Source: Paenibacillus alvei DSM 29
GTDB lineage: Bacteria; Bacillota; Bacilli; Paenibacillales; Paenibacillaceae
Length of the DNA stretch: 64,000 nt
NCBI RefSeq assembly: GCF_000293805.1
Contig: NZ_AMBZ01000006.1
Location: forward strand, 62,001-126,000
Direction of reading: 5' to 3'
In this document: one piece after another, positions 37,831 through 47,122 of the stretch
Numbering within the stretch: position 1 is the stretch's first letter
How the letters are laid out: every line of letters begins with the position of its first letter
Translations under genes and position numbers: made by a program
The notes under the pieces: model-generated
Database searches by the model: none
What the model saw: the letters and a program-made list of their open reading frames with translations, nothing else
What the model was told of the DNA's origin: nothing

Positions 37831-38271
37831 ATGGAAAATAAAATAGTAGAGTTTTACCGCAATGTGCTCGTAGGCTTTGTGGAACCTTCGCCAGTAGAGC
37901 AGCTCATCGGGATAAAAGCGATCGAAGTAGTTCCTGGACATGCCATATTTGAAATGGATGTAGATCAGCAGCATTCCAATCCGCAAGGCACGCTTAACGG
38001 TGGAATCACCTGTACCCTTGCTGATATCACAATGGGCATGGCCTTCGGCTCCACTCTGTTGCCGGAAGAGACTTTTACGACGATTGAATTAAAAATCAAT
38101 TTCATGAAGCCTGTATGGAATGGAACCATTAGAGCAGAAGCAAAGAGTGTGAAGAAGGGTAAGACAATTGGACTTATTGATTGTAATGTATATGACGACA
38201 ATAACAGCCTGGTTGCTTATGCAACGAGTACTTGCATGGTACTGCGCGGAGATAAGGCTGAAGGAAGATAG
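37831..38271 (+). CDS. PaaI-type hotdog-fold thioesterase
   Basis: 146 residues with a single hotdog domain (about 40-135): QHSNPQGTLNGGITCTLADI matches the HGG/NPxGxxHGG-like active-site helix of PaaI-type acyl-CoA thioesterases, though the usual His is replaced (TLNGG). Other features: ELKINFMKPV and GKTIGLIDCNVYD. It probably hydrolyses an acyl- or aryl-CoA ester in the cytosol. ATG 37831 follows GAGGTG. Single gene with its own terminator. Confidence 0.83.
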   Translation: MENKIVEFYRNVLVGFVEPSPVEQLIGIKAIEVVPGHAIFEMDVDQQHSNPQGTLNGGITCTLADITMGMAFGSTLLPEETFTTIELKINFMKPVWNGTIRAEAKSVKKGKTIGLIDCNVYDDNNSLVAYATSTCMVLRGDKAEGR

Positions 38272-38280
38272 CGAGGGAAA

Positions 38281-38312
38281 ACGGCACATTCGATCGACTG
38301 TGCCGTTCATTC
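38281..38312 (+). terminator. intrinsic terminator after thioesterase gene
   Basis: AACGGCACA pairs with TGTGCCGTT around TTCGATCGAC, followed by CATTCATTTA. Confidence 0.7.
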
Positions 38313-38341
38313 ATTTATGCACCCGCAGCCACCACCGTACT

Positions 38342-38606
38342 TCACTCGAAAGGGAAACACAGAGGTACTCCAGTTCGCGGATCAGGCACAATATCTGCTT
38401 CAATGGAGAATACCTCACGCAGCACCTTCTTCTTCATGACCTCGGCTGGCGAACCTTCCCGTACAACTGTTCCCGCCTTGATCGCAACCATGTGCTGCGC
38501 ATACCTCGAAGCATGATTCAAATACACATGAATGATGAGCAGAGGAAAAATCAATGACAAACAGCCATTTATACGGCTTATAGTATGCAAAAATTCTGCG
38601 CAGCAA
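38342..38606 (-). pseudogene. chimeric remnant: start of an ABC exporter joined to the end of a FecE-type ATPase
   Basis: TTG at 38606 follows AGGGAGG and opens MLRRIFAYYKPYKWLFVIDF, typical of the N-terminus of ABC exporters with fused membrane and ATPase domains. After about 20 codons the sequence changes, in another frame, to LNHASRYAQHMVAIKAG, VVREGSPAEVMKKKVLREVF and DPRTGVPLCFPF, the last ~60 residues of a FecE/FepC siderophore ATPase. A deletion between two neighbouring genes explains the junction near 38545. Neither Walker motif nor a membrane domain is left. Confidence 0.75.
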
Positions 38607-38651
38607 TGGGAAACCTCCCTTCCTCCTTTTTAAAATCCGAAGTTTTATTTA

Positions 38652-39686
38652 TCATGCTTTTGAGCGCGTTAATAAATATAGGAAGTAAGGAGCGCCGATT
38701 ACAGCGACGACAATTCCCGTAGGCACTTCTGATGGCTGTAATATCCATCGTCCAATCGTATCTGCCGTAATCACAAGCAAGGCCCCGGCTAAAGCCGAAG
38801 TTGGCAGCAGGAGTTGGTGTTTGGAACCCACAAGCCGTCTAGCTAAATGCGGGCCAATAAGCCCAACAAAGCCGATGCCTCCGCTTACTGCGACACATGA
38901 GCCTGCCAAGCCTACCGCCGCTGCCAGCAGCAAAATTTGTTCTCTTGATACAAATGCTCCCAACCCTGTTGCCGTCTGTTCTCCCAAGTTAAGAACGTTC
39001 ATGATTCGAGCCTTGTAGAATATGTAGGGTAATAACACAATGATGAACGGAAGAAGTGCAAGCACATACTTCCAATTCGTACCCCAGATGCTTCCGGCAA
39101 GCCACGTCGCCATCGTTTGATATTTTTCTGGACTAAGCTTTAATGTCAATACGATCATAGCAGCACTGATACCTGCGGCAACAGCAACACCGGTTAACAG
39201 TAATCGCGTAGGAGATATATTCTCATGCCGCTTATAGGATAGCAAACATATGAGCACCGCTGTTAGTCCAGCGCCGAGCCATGCGAACACAGGCAACAAA
39301 TAGATTGGAGCCTGTGCAGTTGACGGATAGAATGAGATGAACAGCATCACGGCAAGTCCAGCACCTGCATTAATGCCTAAAATCCCCGGATCAGCTAATG
39401 GATTGCGCGATATGGCCTGCATAACACATCCGGATACCGCCAGACCCGCACCGATAAGCAAAGAAATAACGATGCGTGGTAACCGGAAGTCGAATAAAAT
39501 TAGCTCTTCTTTCTTCGTTCCTGAACCGAACAATGTTCGCAGCAAATCCATGGGAGATAAGCGAATAAATCCTGTATTCATGCTGATGATGAACATAATG
39601 ACAATCAGCACGGCTATCGTGATCATAATCGCGATACTTCGCTGCTTTTTTCGTTTTTGAATCATCGTGATAGATAGATTTGTCAC
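38652..39686 (-). CDS. FecCD-family iron-siderophore ABC permease (second subunit)
   Basis: 344 residues with about nine to ten membrane helices; family motifs LPRIVISLLIGAGLAVSGCVMQ, NPLADPGILGINAGAG, GGIGFVGLIGPHLARR and EVPTGIVVAVIGAPYFL. Start GTG 39686 follows GGAGGGGG and lies three bases after the first permease gene. Imports ferric siderophores with a binding protein and an ATPase, but the adjacent ATPase gene survives only as a C-terminal remnant. Confidence 0.92.
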   Translation of the reverse strand: MTNLSITMIQKRKKQRSIAIMITIAVLIVIMFIISMNTGFIRLSPMDLLRTLFGSGTKKEELILFDFRLPRIVISLLIGAGLAVSGCVMQAISRNPLADPGILGINAGAGLAVMLFISFYPSTAQAPIYLLPVFAWLGAGLTAVLICLLSYKRHENISPTRLLLTGVAVAAGISAAMIVLTLKLSPEKYQTMATWLAGSIWGTNWKYVLALLPFIIVLLPYIFYKARIMNVLNLGEQTATGLGAFVSREQILLLAAAVGLAGSCVAVSGGIGFVGLIGPHLARRLVGSKHQLLLPTSALAGALLVITADTIGRWILQPSEVPTGIVVAVIGAPYFLYLLTRSKA

Positions 39687-39689
39687 CGC

Positions 39690-40745
39690 TTACAGCCCCC
39701 TCCTTTCCTTACGAGCTAAGAAGAGGAAAAAGGGGACACCAATTAAAGCGATTAATGCCCCAACAGGTGTTTCATATGGCGGATTCACCATGCGAGCAGC
39801 AAGATCAGCGAATACAACAAGCAAGCTGCCAAGCAAGGCAGAGCAAGGGATAATCCAGCGATAATCCACACCGACTAAATAACGGGTAACATGTGGAATA
39901 ATCAAGCCTACAAAGCCAACAGCTCCAACAACAGATACGGCCGCACCAGCCAAAATAAGCACAATGACTGTGCCTGCCAGTTTTACAAGACGTGTACGCT
40001 GACCGAGCCCCTTAGCGATCTCCTCTCCAAGACTGAGCATTGTAATCGAACGTGATAATACAATCGCCCCTACAAGAGCAACTGAAATCCACGGGAACAT
40101 CACTTCTAGCTGCGGCCACTTCGTGCCCGCTACTCCACCAGCGTACCAGAATGCCAAGTCCTGACCAATTCGATAATATAATGCGATCCCTTCGCTCAGT
40201 GCGGATAAGAGAGCACTGAGTGCCGCCCCGGCCAATACCATTCGAACAGGGGTTAATCCTCCCCTAGCTAATGATCCAATTCCATACACTAGCCCTGCGC
40301 CCAAGCCTGCACCAAGAAAAGAATACAAAATTAAATACATGTAAGGCAGACCTGGAAAAAATGCGAAGCAGATAGCCAGCATGAACCCTGAACCTGCATT
40401 CAAGCCAAGCAATCCTGAATCCGCCAGCGGATTGCGAGTCATACCTTGCATAATGGCTCCGGCAACAGCGAAGCAGGCTCCTACCATTGCCCCGCCCAAT
40501 ACGCGCGGCAGTCTAATTTCTTGAATAATTTGATGCTGTGTTACTTCCGGATTGAAGCGAAAAATTGACTCCCATACCGTAGTCACTTGAATATCTGCCG
40601 CACCGAACGATACAGATATAGCGATCCCTAACATTAATGCGAAGAAACCGCCAAAAAGAATAAGTGTTGCTGCCAGTGGACGTGAGCGAAATTCAACTGC
40701 TCGCGATGCAGCTTCCTTAGGTAAAGATTTAGCCACTTGACTCAT
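39690..40745 (-). CDS. FecCD-family iron-siderophore ABC permease (first subunit)
   Basis: About 351 residues with the same family motifs (LPRVLGGAMVGACFAVAGAIMQ, NPLADSGLLGLNAGSG, GAVGFVGLIIPHVTR, ETPVGALIALIGVPFFL). ATG 40745 follows AAGGGTGG; GTG 40754 is an alternative. It is first in the operon, behind a Fur box. Its usual binding protein and ATPase partners are truncated here, so any function needs partners from elsewhere. Confidence 0.92.
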   Translation of the reverse strand: MSQVAKSLPKEAASRAVEFRSRPLAATLILFGGFFALMLGIAISVSFGAADIQVTTVWESIFRFNPEVTQHQIIQEIRLPRVLGGAMVGACFAVAGAIMQGMTRNPLADSGLLGLNAGSGFMLAICFAFFPGLPYMYLILYSFLGAGLGAGLVYGIGSLARGGLTPVRMVLAGAALSALLSALSEGIALYYRIGQDLAFWYAGGVAGTKWPQLEVMFPWISVALVGAIVLSRSITMLSLGEEIAKGLGQRTRLVKLAGTVIVLILAGAAVSVVGAVGFVGLIIPHVTRYLVGVDYRWIIPCSALLGSLLVVFADLAARMVNPPYETPVGALIALIGVPFFLFLARKERRGL

Positions 40746-40777
40746 ACATGCCACCCTTGCTGATTCTTGAATTTAAT

Positions 40778-40796
40778 TGATATTGATTATCATTTG
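40778..40796 (-). promoter_or_regulatory. Fur box upstream of FecCD operon
   Basis: The minus strand reads CAAATGATAATCAATATCA, close to the 19-base Fur consensus GATAATGATAATCATTATC and 32 bases upstream of the ATG; it implies iron repression. Confidence 0.8.
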
Positions 40797-40868
40797 CATC
40801 AATATTCATTTTAGGACATTATTCCTCATGTGGCAATGGACAAAATAAATTGATTTATTGTACAAATA

Positions 40869-41090
40869 TTATTTCTCACTCTTTGCTTTGCTGCCTTCTA
40901 CAAGCATCTCGGTCACTTTTTGTACCTGTGCTTGAACTGCAATCGGATCATACGTCCAAAAGTACTTTCCATCCACATCATAAACTCGGTGATTTTTTAC
41001 TGCCGGTATCGAATTCCAAAATGCTCCGTCGCGCTCGAATTGTCCCTCATTACCAGTATTTTGCCTTTCTGCATAATCTCCTCCCTACTT
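40869..41090 (-). pseudogene. C-terminal remnant of a siderophore-binding lipoprotein
   Basis: About 73 codons ending at TAA 40869 read ...FERDGAFWNSIPAVKNHRVY, DVDGKYFW and DPIAVQAQVQKVTEML, the C-terminal lobe of FhuD/BtuF-type substrate-binding proteins. The signal peptide, lipobox and N-terminal lobe are missing; an in-frame stop lies just beyond 41090. The Fur box of the permease operon lies downstream of it. A deletion remnant. Confidence 0.75.
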
Positions 41091-41215
41091 AAATCCTTTG
41101 AGTATAAAAAGTACTGCATAAATTTGTATTTTCTATGGATCTCCATCATTTCTCCATAATTGTTGCTTATGCTGAGAATGTAATCTACAAAAATGATAAT
41201 TGAGGAGGCAATGCA

Positions 41216-42856
41216 TTGAAAAGCTTATTCACAACTCGCTATCGAGTCATGCAAACCATGGTCATCACAACAGTAATCGCATTTGTAACAAGCGGATGCT
41301 GGAATGGAGGGAACGACAAGGATCAGACAAATATGGATCATTCATCTATGGAGAACAGCCAAAAATCGAAGTTGGAGTCAAATGCCTCACCGGTTAAACG
41401 CACAACGCATGCTGCATCTGTCGACGGCACATCGTTAACGATTACTGCCCAACAAAGTAATTTGGAAGTTTCCAATGGGGTTGTACTCCCAGTATGGACA
41501 TTTAATAATTCTGTTCCTGGGCCGCAAATTCGAGTGAAGGTTGGAGATACCGTCAAGATTGCGCTTGAAAATGAATTGCCAGAGCCGGTGTCGATCCATT
41601 GGCACGGCTATCCCGTACCGAATAGCATGGATGGCATTCCTGGCGTCACCCAAGATGCTGTCGCTCCAGGGAAGTCATTCACCTATGAGTTCAAAGCAAC
41701 AATTCCAGGAACGTATTGGTACCATTCCCATCAAGACAGTGTCAACCAAGTGGATAAAGGTCTATACGGATCTCTCATTGTCGAGGATCCAAAGGAACAA
41801 TATAATCGTGACTATACGCTCGTCCTCGACGAATGGATGAGTGCAGAAGCGATGAATACAGAACATACGAATGAGAACGAGCCCAAAGATTATTCAGACA
41901 TGTCTGGAATGGATCACTCAAAGATGAATATGTCGAATAGCAGCAATAACGGCATGGATCACAACACCATGCAGATGGGCGGCCACGATATGAGCATGTA
42001 TGATTTGTATACAATCAACGGAAAATCAGGCGATGCGATAGAACCGCTTAAGGTCAAACAAGGTGATAAGGTTCGGCTTCGCTTGATCAACGCTGGATAT
42101 CTCTCGCATCGCATGCACCTGCAAGGACATGAATTCAAGGTAATTGCCACGGATGGGCAGCCTATAAACAACCCAGCTGTCATTCAAGATCAAATATTAT
42201 CGATTGCGCCCGGCGAACGTTACGATATTGAGTTTATAGCAGACAATCCTGGTACATGGCTGTTGGACGAGCATAGCAAAGAAGAGCGAGTCCGCAATAT
42301 GAGGGCCGTCATTCAGTATGAGGACATCACAAAACCGGTTGTCCAATCCGACACGGCCGAAACCCTCCCACAATTCAATCTGGCTGCTTATGGAGAAATA
42401 GCGAAATCATTATTTACACTTGAACAGACGTATGATCAAAGGGTAACGATGAATTTGAATACGGCAATGAAAAATGGGGAAATGGTGTACACCATCAACG
42501 GCAAGGTGTTTCCGGATACGGACAAGATTAAAGTCGCGAAGGGCGACAAAGTAATGGTTACTTTCATCAATCGATCGCCAACTGATGATCATCCGATGCA
42601 TTTGCATGGACATTTCTTTCAGATATTGAGCAAAAACGGCCAGCCACTACAGGGCTCACCTATCATAAAGGATACATTGAATGTAAAACCCGGGGAGCAA
42701 TATGTCATCGCATTTGAAGCCGATAATCCTGGAGACTGGATGTTCCATTGCCATGACTTGCATCATGCTTCTGCAGGGATGGTGACCGATGTTACGTACA
42801 AAGACTATAAGAGTTCGTATGTCCCCAATCCGAATGTAGGCAATAAACCTGAATAG
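41216..42856 (+). CDS. multicopper oxidase lipoprotein (laccase/CopA-like)
   Basis: 546 residues. Lipobox-like TSGC at about 27 indicates a surface lipoprotein. Three cupredoxin domains carry all copper ligands: HWHG and HSHQ in the first, HPMHLHGH and HCHDLHHASAGM in the last. A Met/His-rich insert (about 220-260: MSGMDHSKMNM, MDHNTMQMGGHDMSM) lies near the middle domain, as in copper-tolerance oxidases such as CueO/CopA, and a short MDHSSM also follows the lipobox. Likely oxidises Cu(I) or phenols outside the cell. TTG start seven bases after GAGGAGG. Single gene. Confidence 0.93.
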   Translation: MKSLFTTRYRVMQTMVITTVIAFVTSGCWNGGNDKDQTNMDHSSMENSQKSKLESNASPVKRTTHAASVDGTSLTITAQQSNLEVSNGVVLPVWTFNNSVPGPQIRVKVGDTVKIALENELPEPVSIHWHGYPVPNSMDGIPGVTQDAVAPGKSFTYEFKATIPGTYWYHSHQDSVNQVDKGLYGSLIVEDPKEQYNRDYTLVLDEWMSAEAMNTEHTNENEPKDYSDMSGMDHSKMNMSNSSNNGMDHNTMQMGGHDMSMYDLYTINGKSGDAIEPLKVKQGDKVRLRLINAGYLSHRMHLQGHEFKVIATDGQPINNPAVIQDQILSIAPGERYDIEFIADNPGTWLLDEHSKEERVRNMRAVIQYEDITKPVVQSDTAETLPQFNLAAYGEIAKSLFTLEQTYDQRVTMNLNTAMKNGEMVYTINGKVFPDTDKIKVAKGDKVMVTFINRSPTDDHPMHLHGHFFQILSKNGQPLQGSPIIKDTLNVKPGEQYVIAFEADNPGDWMFHCHDLHHASAGMVTDVTYKDYKSSYVPNPNVGNKPE

Positions 42857-42876
42857 TGGAAAAAAATGAATACAGC

Positions 42877-42913
42877 CAAGCCATTGAATCTATTCACAAC
42901 TGGCTTGGCTGCA
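42877..42913 (+). terminator. hairpin after multicopper oxidase gene
   Basis: CAGCCAAGCCA pairs with TGGCTTGGCTG; no T tract follows, so it may be a weak terminator. Confidence 0.5.
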
Positions 42914-42957
42914 CATTCGTATGTATCATTTTTCATGATACCTGTCACCTGATTCGC

Positions 42958-43201
42958 TTATAATTCCAATTGCTCTCGTCTGCCAGCCTTATGCCACTCC
43001 TGGTAGATGCCTCCCATTTCTTGAAACGCATGATCGACCATGGTTATCAGTTCATTCATGATCTCTTTGCTATAAGATAAATGAGTATTCACATTGTCTG
43101 CCTTATATTTGTGCAGCAGCTTTACATGTGCGATCGTATGAATGGTTTCTTCCGTTCTCTGCTCATTGCCTTACCTTCTGAATCAGATTTTCGCGTATCA
43201 A
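42958..43201 (-). pseudogene. small hypothetical helical protein, one-base frameshift
   Basis: TTG at 43201 follows AAAGGAG and opens MIRENLIQKVRQ; one base later in another frame the reading continues EQRTEETIHTIAHVKLLHKY and on to ...WHKAGRREQLEL, ending at 42958. Skipping the T at about 43163 joins them into about 80 residues, charged and helical. No family recognised. The start overlaps the stop of the upstream membrane-protein frame. It could be an intact gene with a sequence error or a remnant. Confidence 0.5.
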
Positions 43202-43374
43202 AATCTCCTTTGGCCCTGCATATTCTGATAACGCAAGTACCGAAAATAGCGTCTAGCACATACACTGCCGAGCGGAATCATGACCAGTGCATTACTTACT
43301 GATACCAGAGCATGCTCTCTGCCCCAATACCCAACTGCCAATCGAAGGAGAACAGCAGCTAGAAACACGATCAC
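43198..43374 (-). CDS. possible small membrane protein
   Basis: The frame ending at 43198 encodes one strong hydrophobic segment (VIVFLAAVLLRLAVGYW), a second weaker one and a basic tail (ARRYFRYLRYQN). The start is unclear: GTG 43374 or TTG 43413, both with weak RBSs; upstream sequence merges into the end of the bicupin gene in another frame. It is followed by the small gene above with overlapping stop and start. Unrecognised; may be truncated. Confidence 0.35.
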   Translation of the reverse strand: MIVFLAAVLLRLAVGYWGREHALVSVSNALVMIPLGSVCARRYFRYLRYQNMQGQRRF

Positions 43375-43499
43375 ACCTGTTATTGAGCTTTGAGTACTGC
43401 AATTTGAAGTCAACCTGCAGATTGAATTTAAAATTGAAAGTCTATCATGACGCCAAGTAGAAATATATAGGAAAGTGGAACCACACGCAATTGGTCTTC

Positions 43500-44687
43500 T
43501 TACTCTATAACCGGAGGAATGCCGGGATATTTTACAACCGGCCATTTCGTTGCCCGCAGGGCGCTCATTAATTCAGGCGATGCATTTAGGTTGGATTGAA
43601 CAAGAAGCTTCGGCGTAAGGGCCATCCATTGATTTAAGGAAACGTCTGCAAAACGGTCACTTTTGAACATTTCAAGAAACCACAGGCTATCTGTTCCCGT
43701 GTTCTGAATGTAGTGTCCGAATGCAAATGGTACATATCCTACATCTCCTGCTCTATAGTTAAATGTGCGTGCAGCGCCGTTACCCGCAAAAACAGTCATT
43801 CTCCCCTGTCCGCTCAAGTAGTATTGCCACTCGTCATTGTTAGGGTGCCAATGCATTTCGCGCATGGCTCCTGGCTTAATCTCGACCAGCGCAGCAGCAA
43901 CCGTGCGCGATGCTGGGAAATTGGAGGAATCGACGATGCGCACTGAGCCGCCCGGCGTGGTAAGTGGGGGCTGTGCCATTAACCGATAGACGAAGGTTGG
44001 CTCCACTGTGCCGAACGGATCGGGCACCTGCTGACTCTCAATCGTCCCGGGCACCTGATCCTGATAAATATAAACCTGCCCCTGAGGGATTTGGTCAAAA
44101 GCGGACATCGGCACTCCAAAATTAGCGGATAACACCTCTTTCGGTGTATGGGCAAACCAGTCAGAGATCGACAGCGTATTTAAGTCCGAAAAACTGCCAT
44201 CGTCGAATACAAGCAGGAACTCGCAACCTTCTTCAAGTCCCTGAATCGAATGAGGAATACCCGGCGGAAAATACCACAAATCACCTGGGCCTACATCGGC
44301 GATGAAATTACGGCCATTCTGATCGACGGCGGTAATTCGTGCCCGCCCCAATATCATGAACGACCATTCTGCCTGCTGATGCCAATGCAGCTCTCGCACT
44401 CCGCCGGGGGTAAGCCGCATATTCACACCTGCTAGCGTTTTAGCAATTGGCAGCTCTCTTATCGTTATTTCTCGTGACCAGCCGCCTCTATTAAGCTGCA
44501 TATGAGCGTCGGAAAATGAAAACTTCAAATTGGGAATCAAACCCGCATCCGTTATCGGAGGAACGAACATATCTGGATTTTCCATATCTCGCATGACATC
44601 GCGTGGGCCAAGATCGGTAGCGCCTGCGCCGTCACTTTCGCGGATGGGCTGCGGAATTTGCATTTGCTTCGAATCATTCCATACCAT
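43500..44687 (-). CDS. bicupin of the oxalate decarboxylase/oxidase family
   Basis: 395 residues, two cupin domains. Mn sites: [10 protein letters not shown] with a distal His in the first, [14 protein letters not shown] and GHYIQN in the second. Overall close to B. subtilis OxdC. The lid of the first domain reads GSFSDLNTL, where OxdC has GSFSENST; the catalytic lid Glu is replaced by Asp and the two following residues differ. In OxdC the lid identity decides between decarboxylase and oxidase activity, so the reaction here is uncertain. No signal peptide. ATG 44687 follows AGAAGGGAG. Single gene. Confidence 0.9.
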   Translation of the reverse strand: MVWNDSKQMQIPQPIRESDGAGATDLGPRDVMRDMENPDMFVPPITDAGLIPNLKFSFSDAHMQLNRGGWSREITIRELPIAKTLAGVNMRLTPGGVRELHWHQQAEWSFMILGRARITAVDQNGRNFIADVGPGDLWYFPPGIPHSIQGLEEGCEFLLVFDDGSFSDLNTLSISDWFAHTPKEVLSANFGVPMSAFDQIPQGQVYIYQDQVPGTIESQQVPDPFGTVEPTFVYRLMAQPPLTTPGGSVRIVDSSNFPASRTVAAALVEIKPGAMREMHWHPNNDEWQYYLSGQGRMTVFAGNGAARTFNYRAGDVGYVPFAFGHYIQNTGTDSLWFLEMFKSDRFADVSLNQWMALTPKLLVQSNLNASPELMSALRATKWPVVKYPGIPPVIE

Positions 44688-44846
44688 GATGATTTTACCG
44701 CTCCCTTCTTGAAATTAATGGAACAGATGCGTCTCTAAGCCCCCTGCAATCTACATGCACGCTAGATCAACATCCCTGAATACGCAACTATTCCATTGAT
44801 CAATATGAAAGGGACATGTTGAATATGCAGTAATCGATTTACATCG

Positions 44847-45797
44847 TTAATTGATGCTTTTTCTCAAGAATTCGATTTGCTTTCTGAAATGATCGCCTGT
44901 CGTATAATGACCGTTGAACGGGTACACATGCATTTCCTTAGGCACCAAGATTTGATTGTACACCGCAAATACCGCCTCCGGCATGCATATCGGATCCTTC
45001 AGCCCTACAGACATCAAGACAGGCTTGCGGAGACGATCCGTTAGATTCAGAACATCAAAGTAACTTAATGTCCGCATCACTTGTGATTCATATTCTGGGT
45101 AAGCGGAAATAAAAGCTGCTGCCTCAGTCAGAGATCCTGTGGAGTGCAATATGCCGAAATCCATATGGCACATGTTCGGAATATCCGCAATTGTCTTGGC
45201 AGGAATGTCGCTTAGCGCAGATACGAGCAAGGACAGCCCTCCCCCTTGGCTGGCACCAGCAACATAGATACGCCCCTTATCAATTTCTGGCTGCTGGAAC
45301 ACCCACTCCACGGCTTTAATCGCATCGACGGTGATGGCCTGATAATAGCTTTTTTCCGGATGAAGTATGCCTTGTGTTATCCAGCCCTTTGTCATGCCGA
45401 ATGAATGAGACAGCTCATTTCCGGTGTCGCCTCCCTGGCCCCGAACATCAACTGCAAATACCGCATAACCCATCAGAAGCCAATCGGCATAGCTCTCCGG
45501 ATATCGTTTGCTGCCATGGTAGCCATGGTAGATAACCACACAGGGCAGTTTCGCCGCATCCATGAATTTTGGAAGTACATACCATCCATGTATCAGGGTA
45601 TGATCATATCCTTCATACGTAATCTGGTATGCTGTCATGTACGGGGACAAAGTGTCTGCTTCCTCACGCTTCCCGTTCAGCGGCTTATTCCGCGATGCCC
45701 CTAGTGTCCGTTCCCAAAAAAGCTCAAAATCATCTGCCGCTGTTCGCTCGGCCGAATAAGCATATAGCTCTGCTTTTCTTTTCTCTAAAATGTTCAT
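44847..45797 (-). CDS. acetyl-xylan esterase/cephalosporin-C deacetylase family (CE7)
   Basis: 316 residues of alpha/beta-hydrolase fold. CE7 signatures RGQGG, GASQGG (nucleophile Ser), LKDPICMPE (Asp region) and the C-terminal FNGHYT (His) are all present, and the length matches the family (about 320). Cytoplasmic; removes acetyl groups from short xylo-oligosaccharides or similar esters. ATG 45797, RBS AAGGAG. Monocistronic. Confidence 0.9.
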   Translation of the reverse strand: MNILEKRKAELYAYSAERTAADDFELFWERTLGASRNKPLNGKREEADTLSPYMTAYQITYEGYDHTLIHGWYVLPKFMDAAKLPCVVIYHGYHGSKRYPESYADWLLMGYAVFAVDVRGQGGDTGNELSHSFGMTKGWITQGILHPEKSYYQAITVDAIKAVEWVFQQPEIDKGRIYVAGASQGGGLSLLVSALSDIPAKTIADIPNMCHMDFGILHSTGSLTEAAAFISAYPEYESQVMRTLSYFDVLNLTDRLRKPVLMSVGLKDPICMPEAVFAVYNQILVPKEMHVYPFNGHYTTGDHFRKQIEFLRKSIN

Positions 45798-46011
45798 GTA
45801 TGACTCCTTCCTGCATACGATCGCATGTTCTCTGTCTTTGTTATTTGTTATTTGTCATTTGTTATTTTTCATTTCTCACATGAGCCAAAGATCAAATCAA
45901 ACTCAAAGTACAATGTAAGTACATGTTCATAGTACAATATAATCACATGCCTACTCTAGCTTTTCCATTTCGAATAACAGGTATGGTATGCACCGCATAA
46001 GGAGGAACAAG

Positions 46012-46650
46012 ATGAACAGACAGCGAGGATTAACATATGTTCTCCTGATCGTATTGCTGCTTTCAGGATGTACTGCAGAATCAACGCAGACCTTACCAGA
46101 TGGCAAATCTGCACCTGCAAAAATAATATTGACTCCCGCAGACCCATTTGAGGGAGAAGCAGCCAAACTAAAGCCTTTTCTCGGTAATATGACAGGAGCA
46201 TTTACGTTACGCTATGAAGGAAAAAAACCGCATGCAAACCTGGACATTGAGATATGGAAGCATGGAAAGAAAGTTGAAACCGTCGGTGGCGTTGGCGATT
46301 TATTCCTCACCCCAAATCAAGAGGAACACAAAGAAATTGAGCTTATAATATCCATAGATACGTTAGGTTCTATTAACGAGCAAGGTAATATGAAACAGAT
46401 TAAAGTTGGGATAGCCCATGAATCCGGTACAAACTTGTACACCGTTTTCACAAATCCATCGAAGAAAAAGGAGGTTGGAAGTACGCTTATGTCATACAGC
46501 AACCCTAAATCCTTCCTTGCAAAGGATTCAATTCCGGTATGGGGTATGCAAATGACAAGTTCTCACAAAATAATAACTTCCGTTTTGTCACCAGAATCGT
46601 TGAGCAATATCGAAGAGGCCATTCTATTTACGCTGCGGTTTGAGGACTAA
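46012..46650 (+). CDS. hypothetical lipoprotein
   Basis: About 212 residues; signal peptide with lipobox LLSGC, then a mature domain rich in beta strands (TGAFTLRYEGKKPHANLDIE, IELIISIDTLGSI). Not recognised. ATG 46012 lies directly after AAGGAGGAACAAG; the frame is open to 45988. It ends 50 bases before the HxlR gene; co-transcription is possible but unproven. Confidence 0.7.
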   Translation: MNRQRGLTYVLLIVLLLSGCTAESTQTLPDGKSAPAKIILTPADPFEGEAAKLKPFLGNMTGAFTLRYEGKKPHANLDIEIWKHGKKVETVGGVGDLFLTPNQEEHKEIELIISIDTLGSINEQGNMKQIKVGIAHESGTNLYTVFTNPSKKKEVGSTLMSYSNPKSFLAKDSIPVWGMQMTSSHKIITSVLSPESLSNIEEAILFTLRFED

Positions 46651-46700
46651 TCTTCTTATAGGGCTCAATTAGAACGGAATAACGAAGGAGCGTGTGACCT

Positions 46701-47060
46701 TTGCAAAAATCCTGTGTTCCGACTGGCGTGAACCTCAAAGATACCGCCTTCGGCTATACATTATCCTTAATCGGCGGCAAATATAAAATGATCATTATGT
46801 ACTGGCTGGCTCAACAAAAGGTGATGCGGCACAATGAACTGAAGCGCAGCATTGGTACAATATCATTTAAATCGCTAAGTGTCATGTTAAAAGAAATGGA
46901 GGCGGACGGCCTAGTTATTCGCAAGGAATATCCGCAAGTACCTCCTAAAGTAGAATATTGCTTATCAGAGCGTGGTCTTTCGCTCATTCCTCTATTAGAT
47001 ATGATGTGCGACTGGGGAGAAAAGAACAGATTGCCTTCCTTAGATACCGTGGAGCGCTAA
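46701..47060 (+). CDS. HxlR-family transcriptional regulator
   Basis: 119 residues, a single winged helix of the HxlR type: GYTLSLIGGKYKMIIMYWL, HNELKRSIGTISFKSLSVML, KEMEADGLVIRKEY and VEYCLSERG. TTG start follows GAAGGAG. HxlR regulators often control adjacent NAD(P)H or nitro/quinone reductases; here the next sequence is only the remnant of such a gene (47123-47232). Confidence 0.88.
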   Translation: MQKSCVPTGVNLKDTAFGYTLSLIGGKYKMIIMYWLAQQKVMRHNELKRSIGTISFKSLSVMLKEMEADGLVIRKEYPQVPPKVEYCLSERGLSLIPLLDMMCDWGEKNRLPSLDTVER

Positions 47061-47066
47061 AATGAC

Positions 47067-47106
47067 GAAAAGAAGTATTTCCCTATAAGGGCAATACTTC
47101 TTTTGC
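47067..47106 (+). terminator. intrinsic terminator after HxlR gene
   Basis: AAAAGAAGTATT pairs with AATACTTCTTTT around TCCCTATAAGGGC, which itself forms a small hairpin. Confidence 0.75.
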
Positions 47107-47122
47107 TATAAGGATTAATTGC

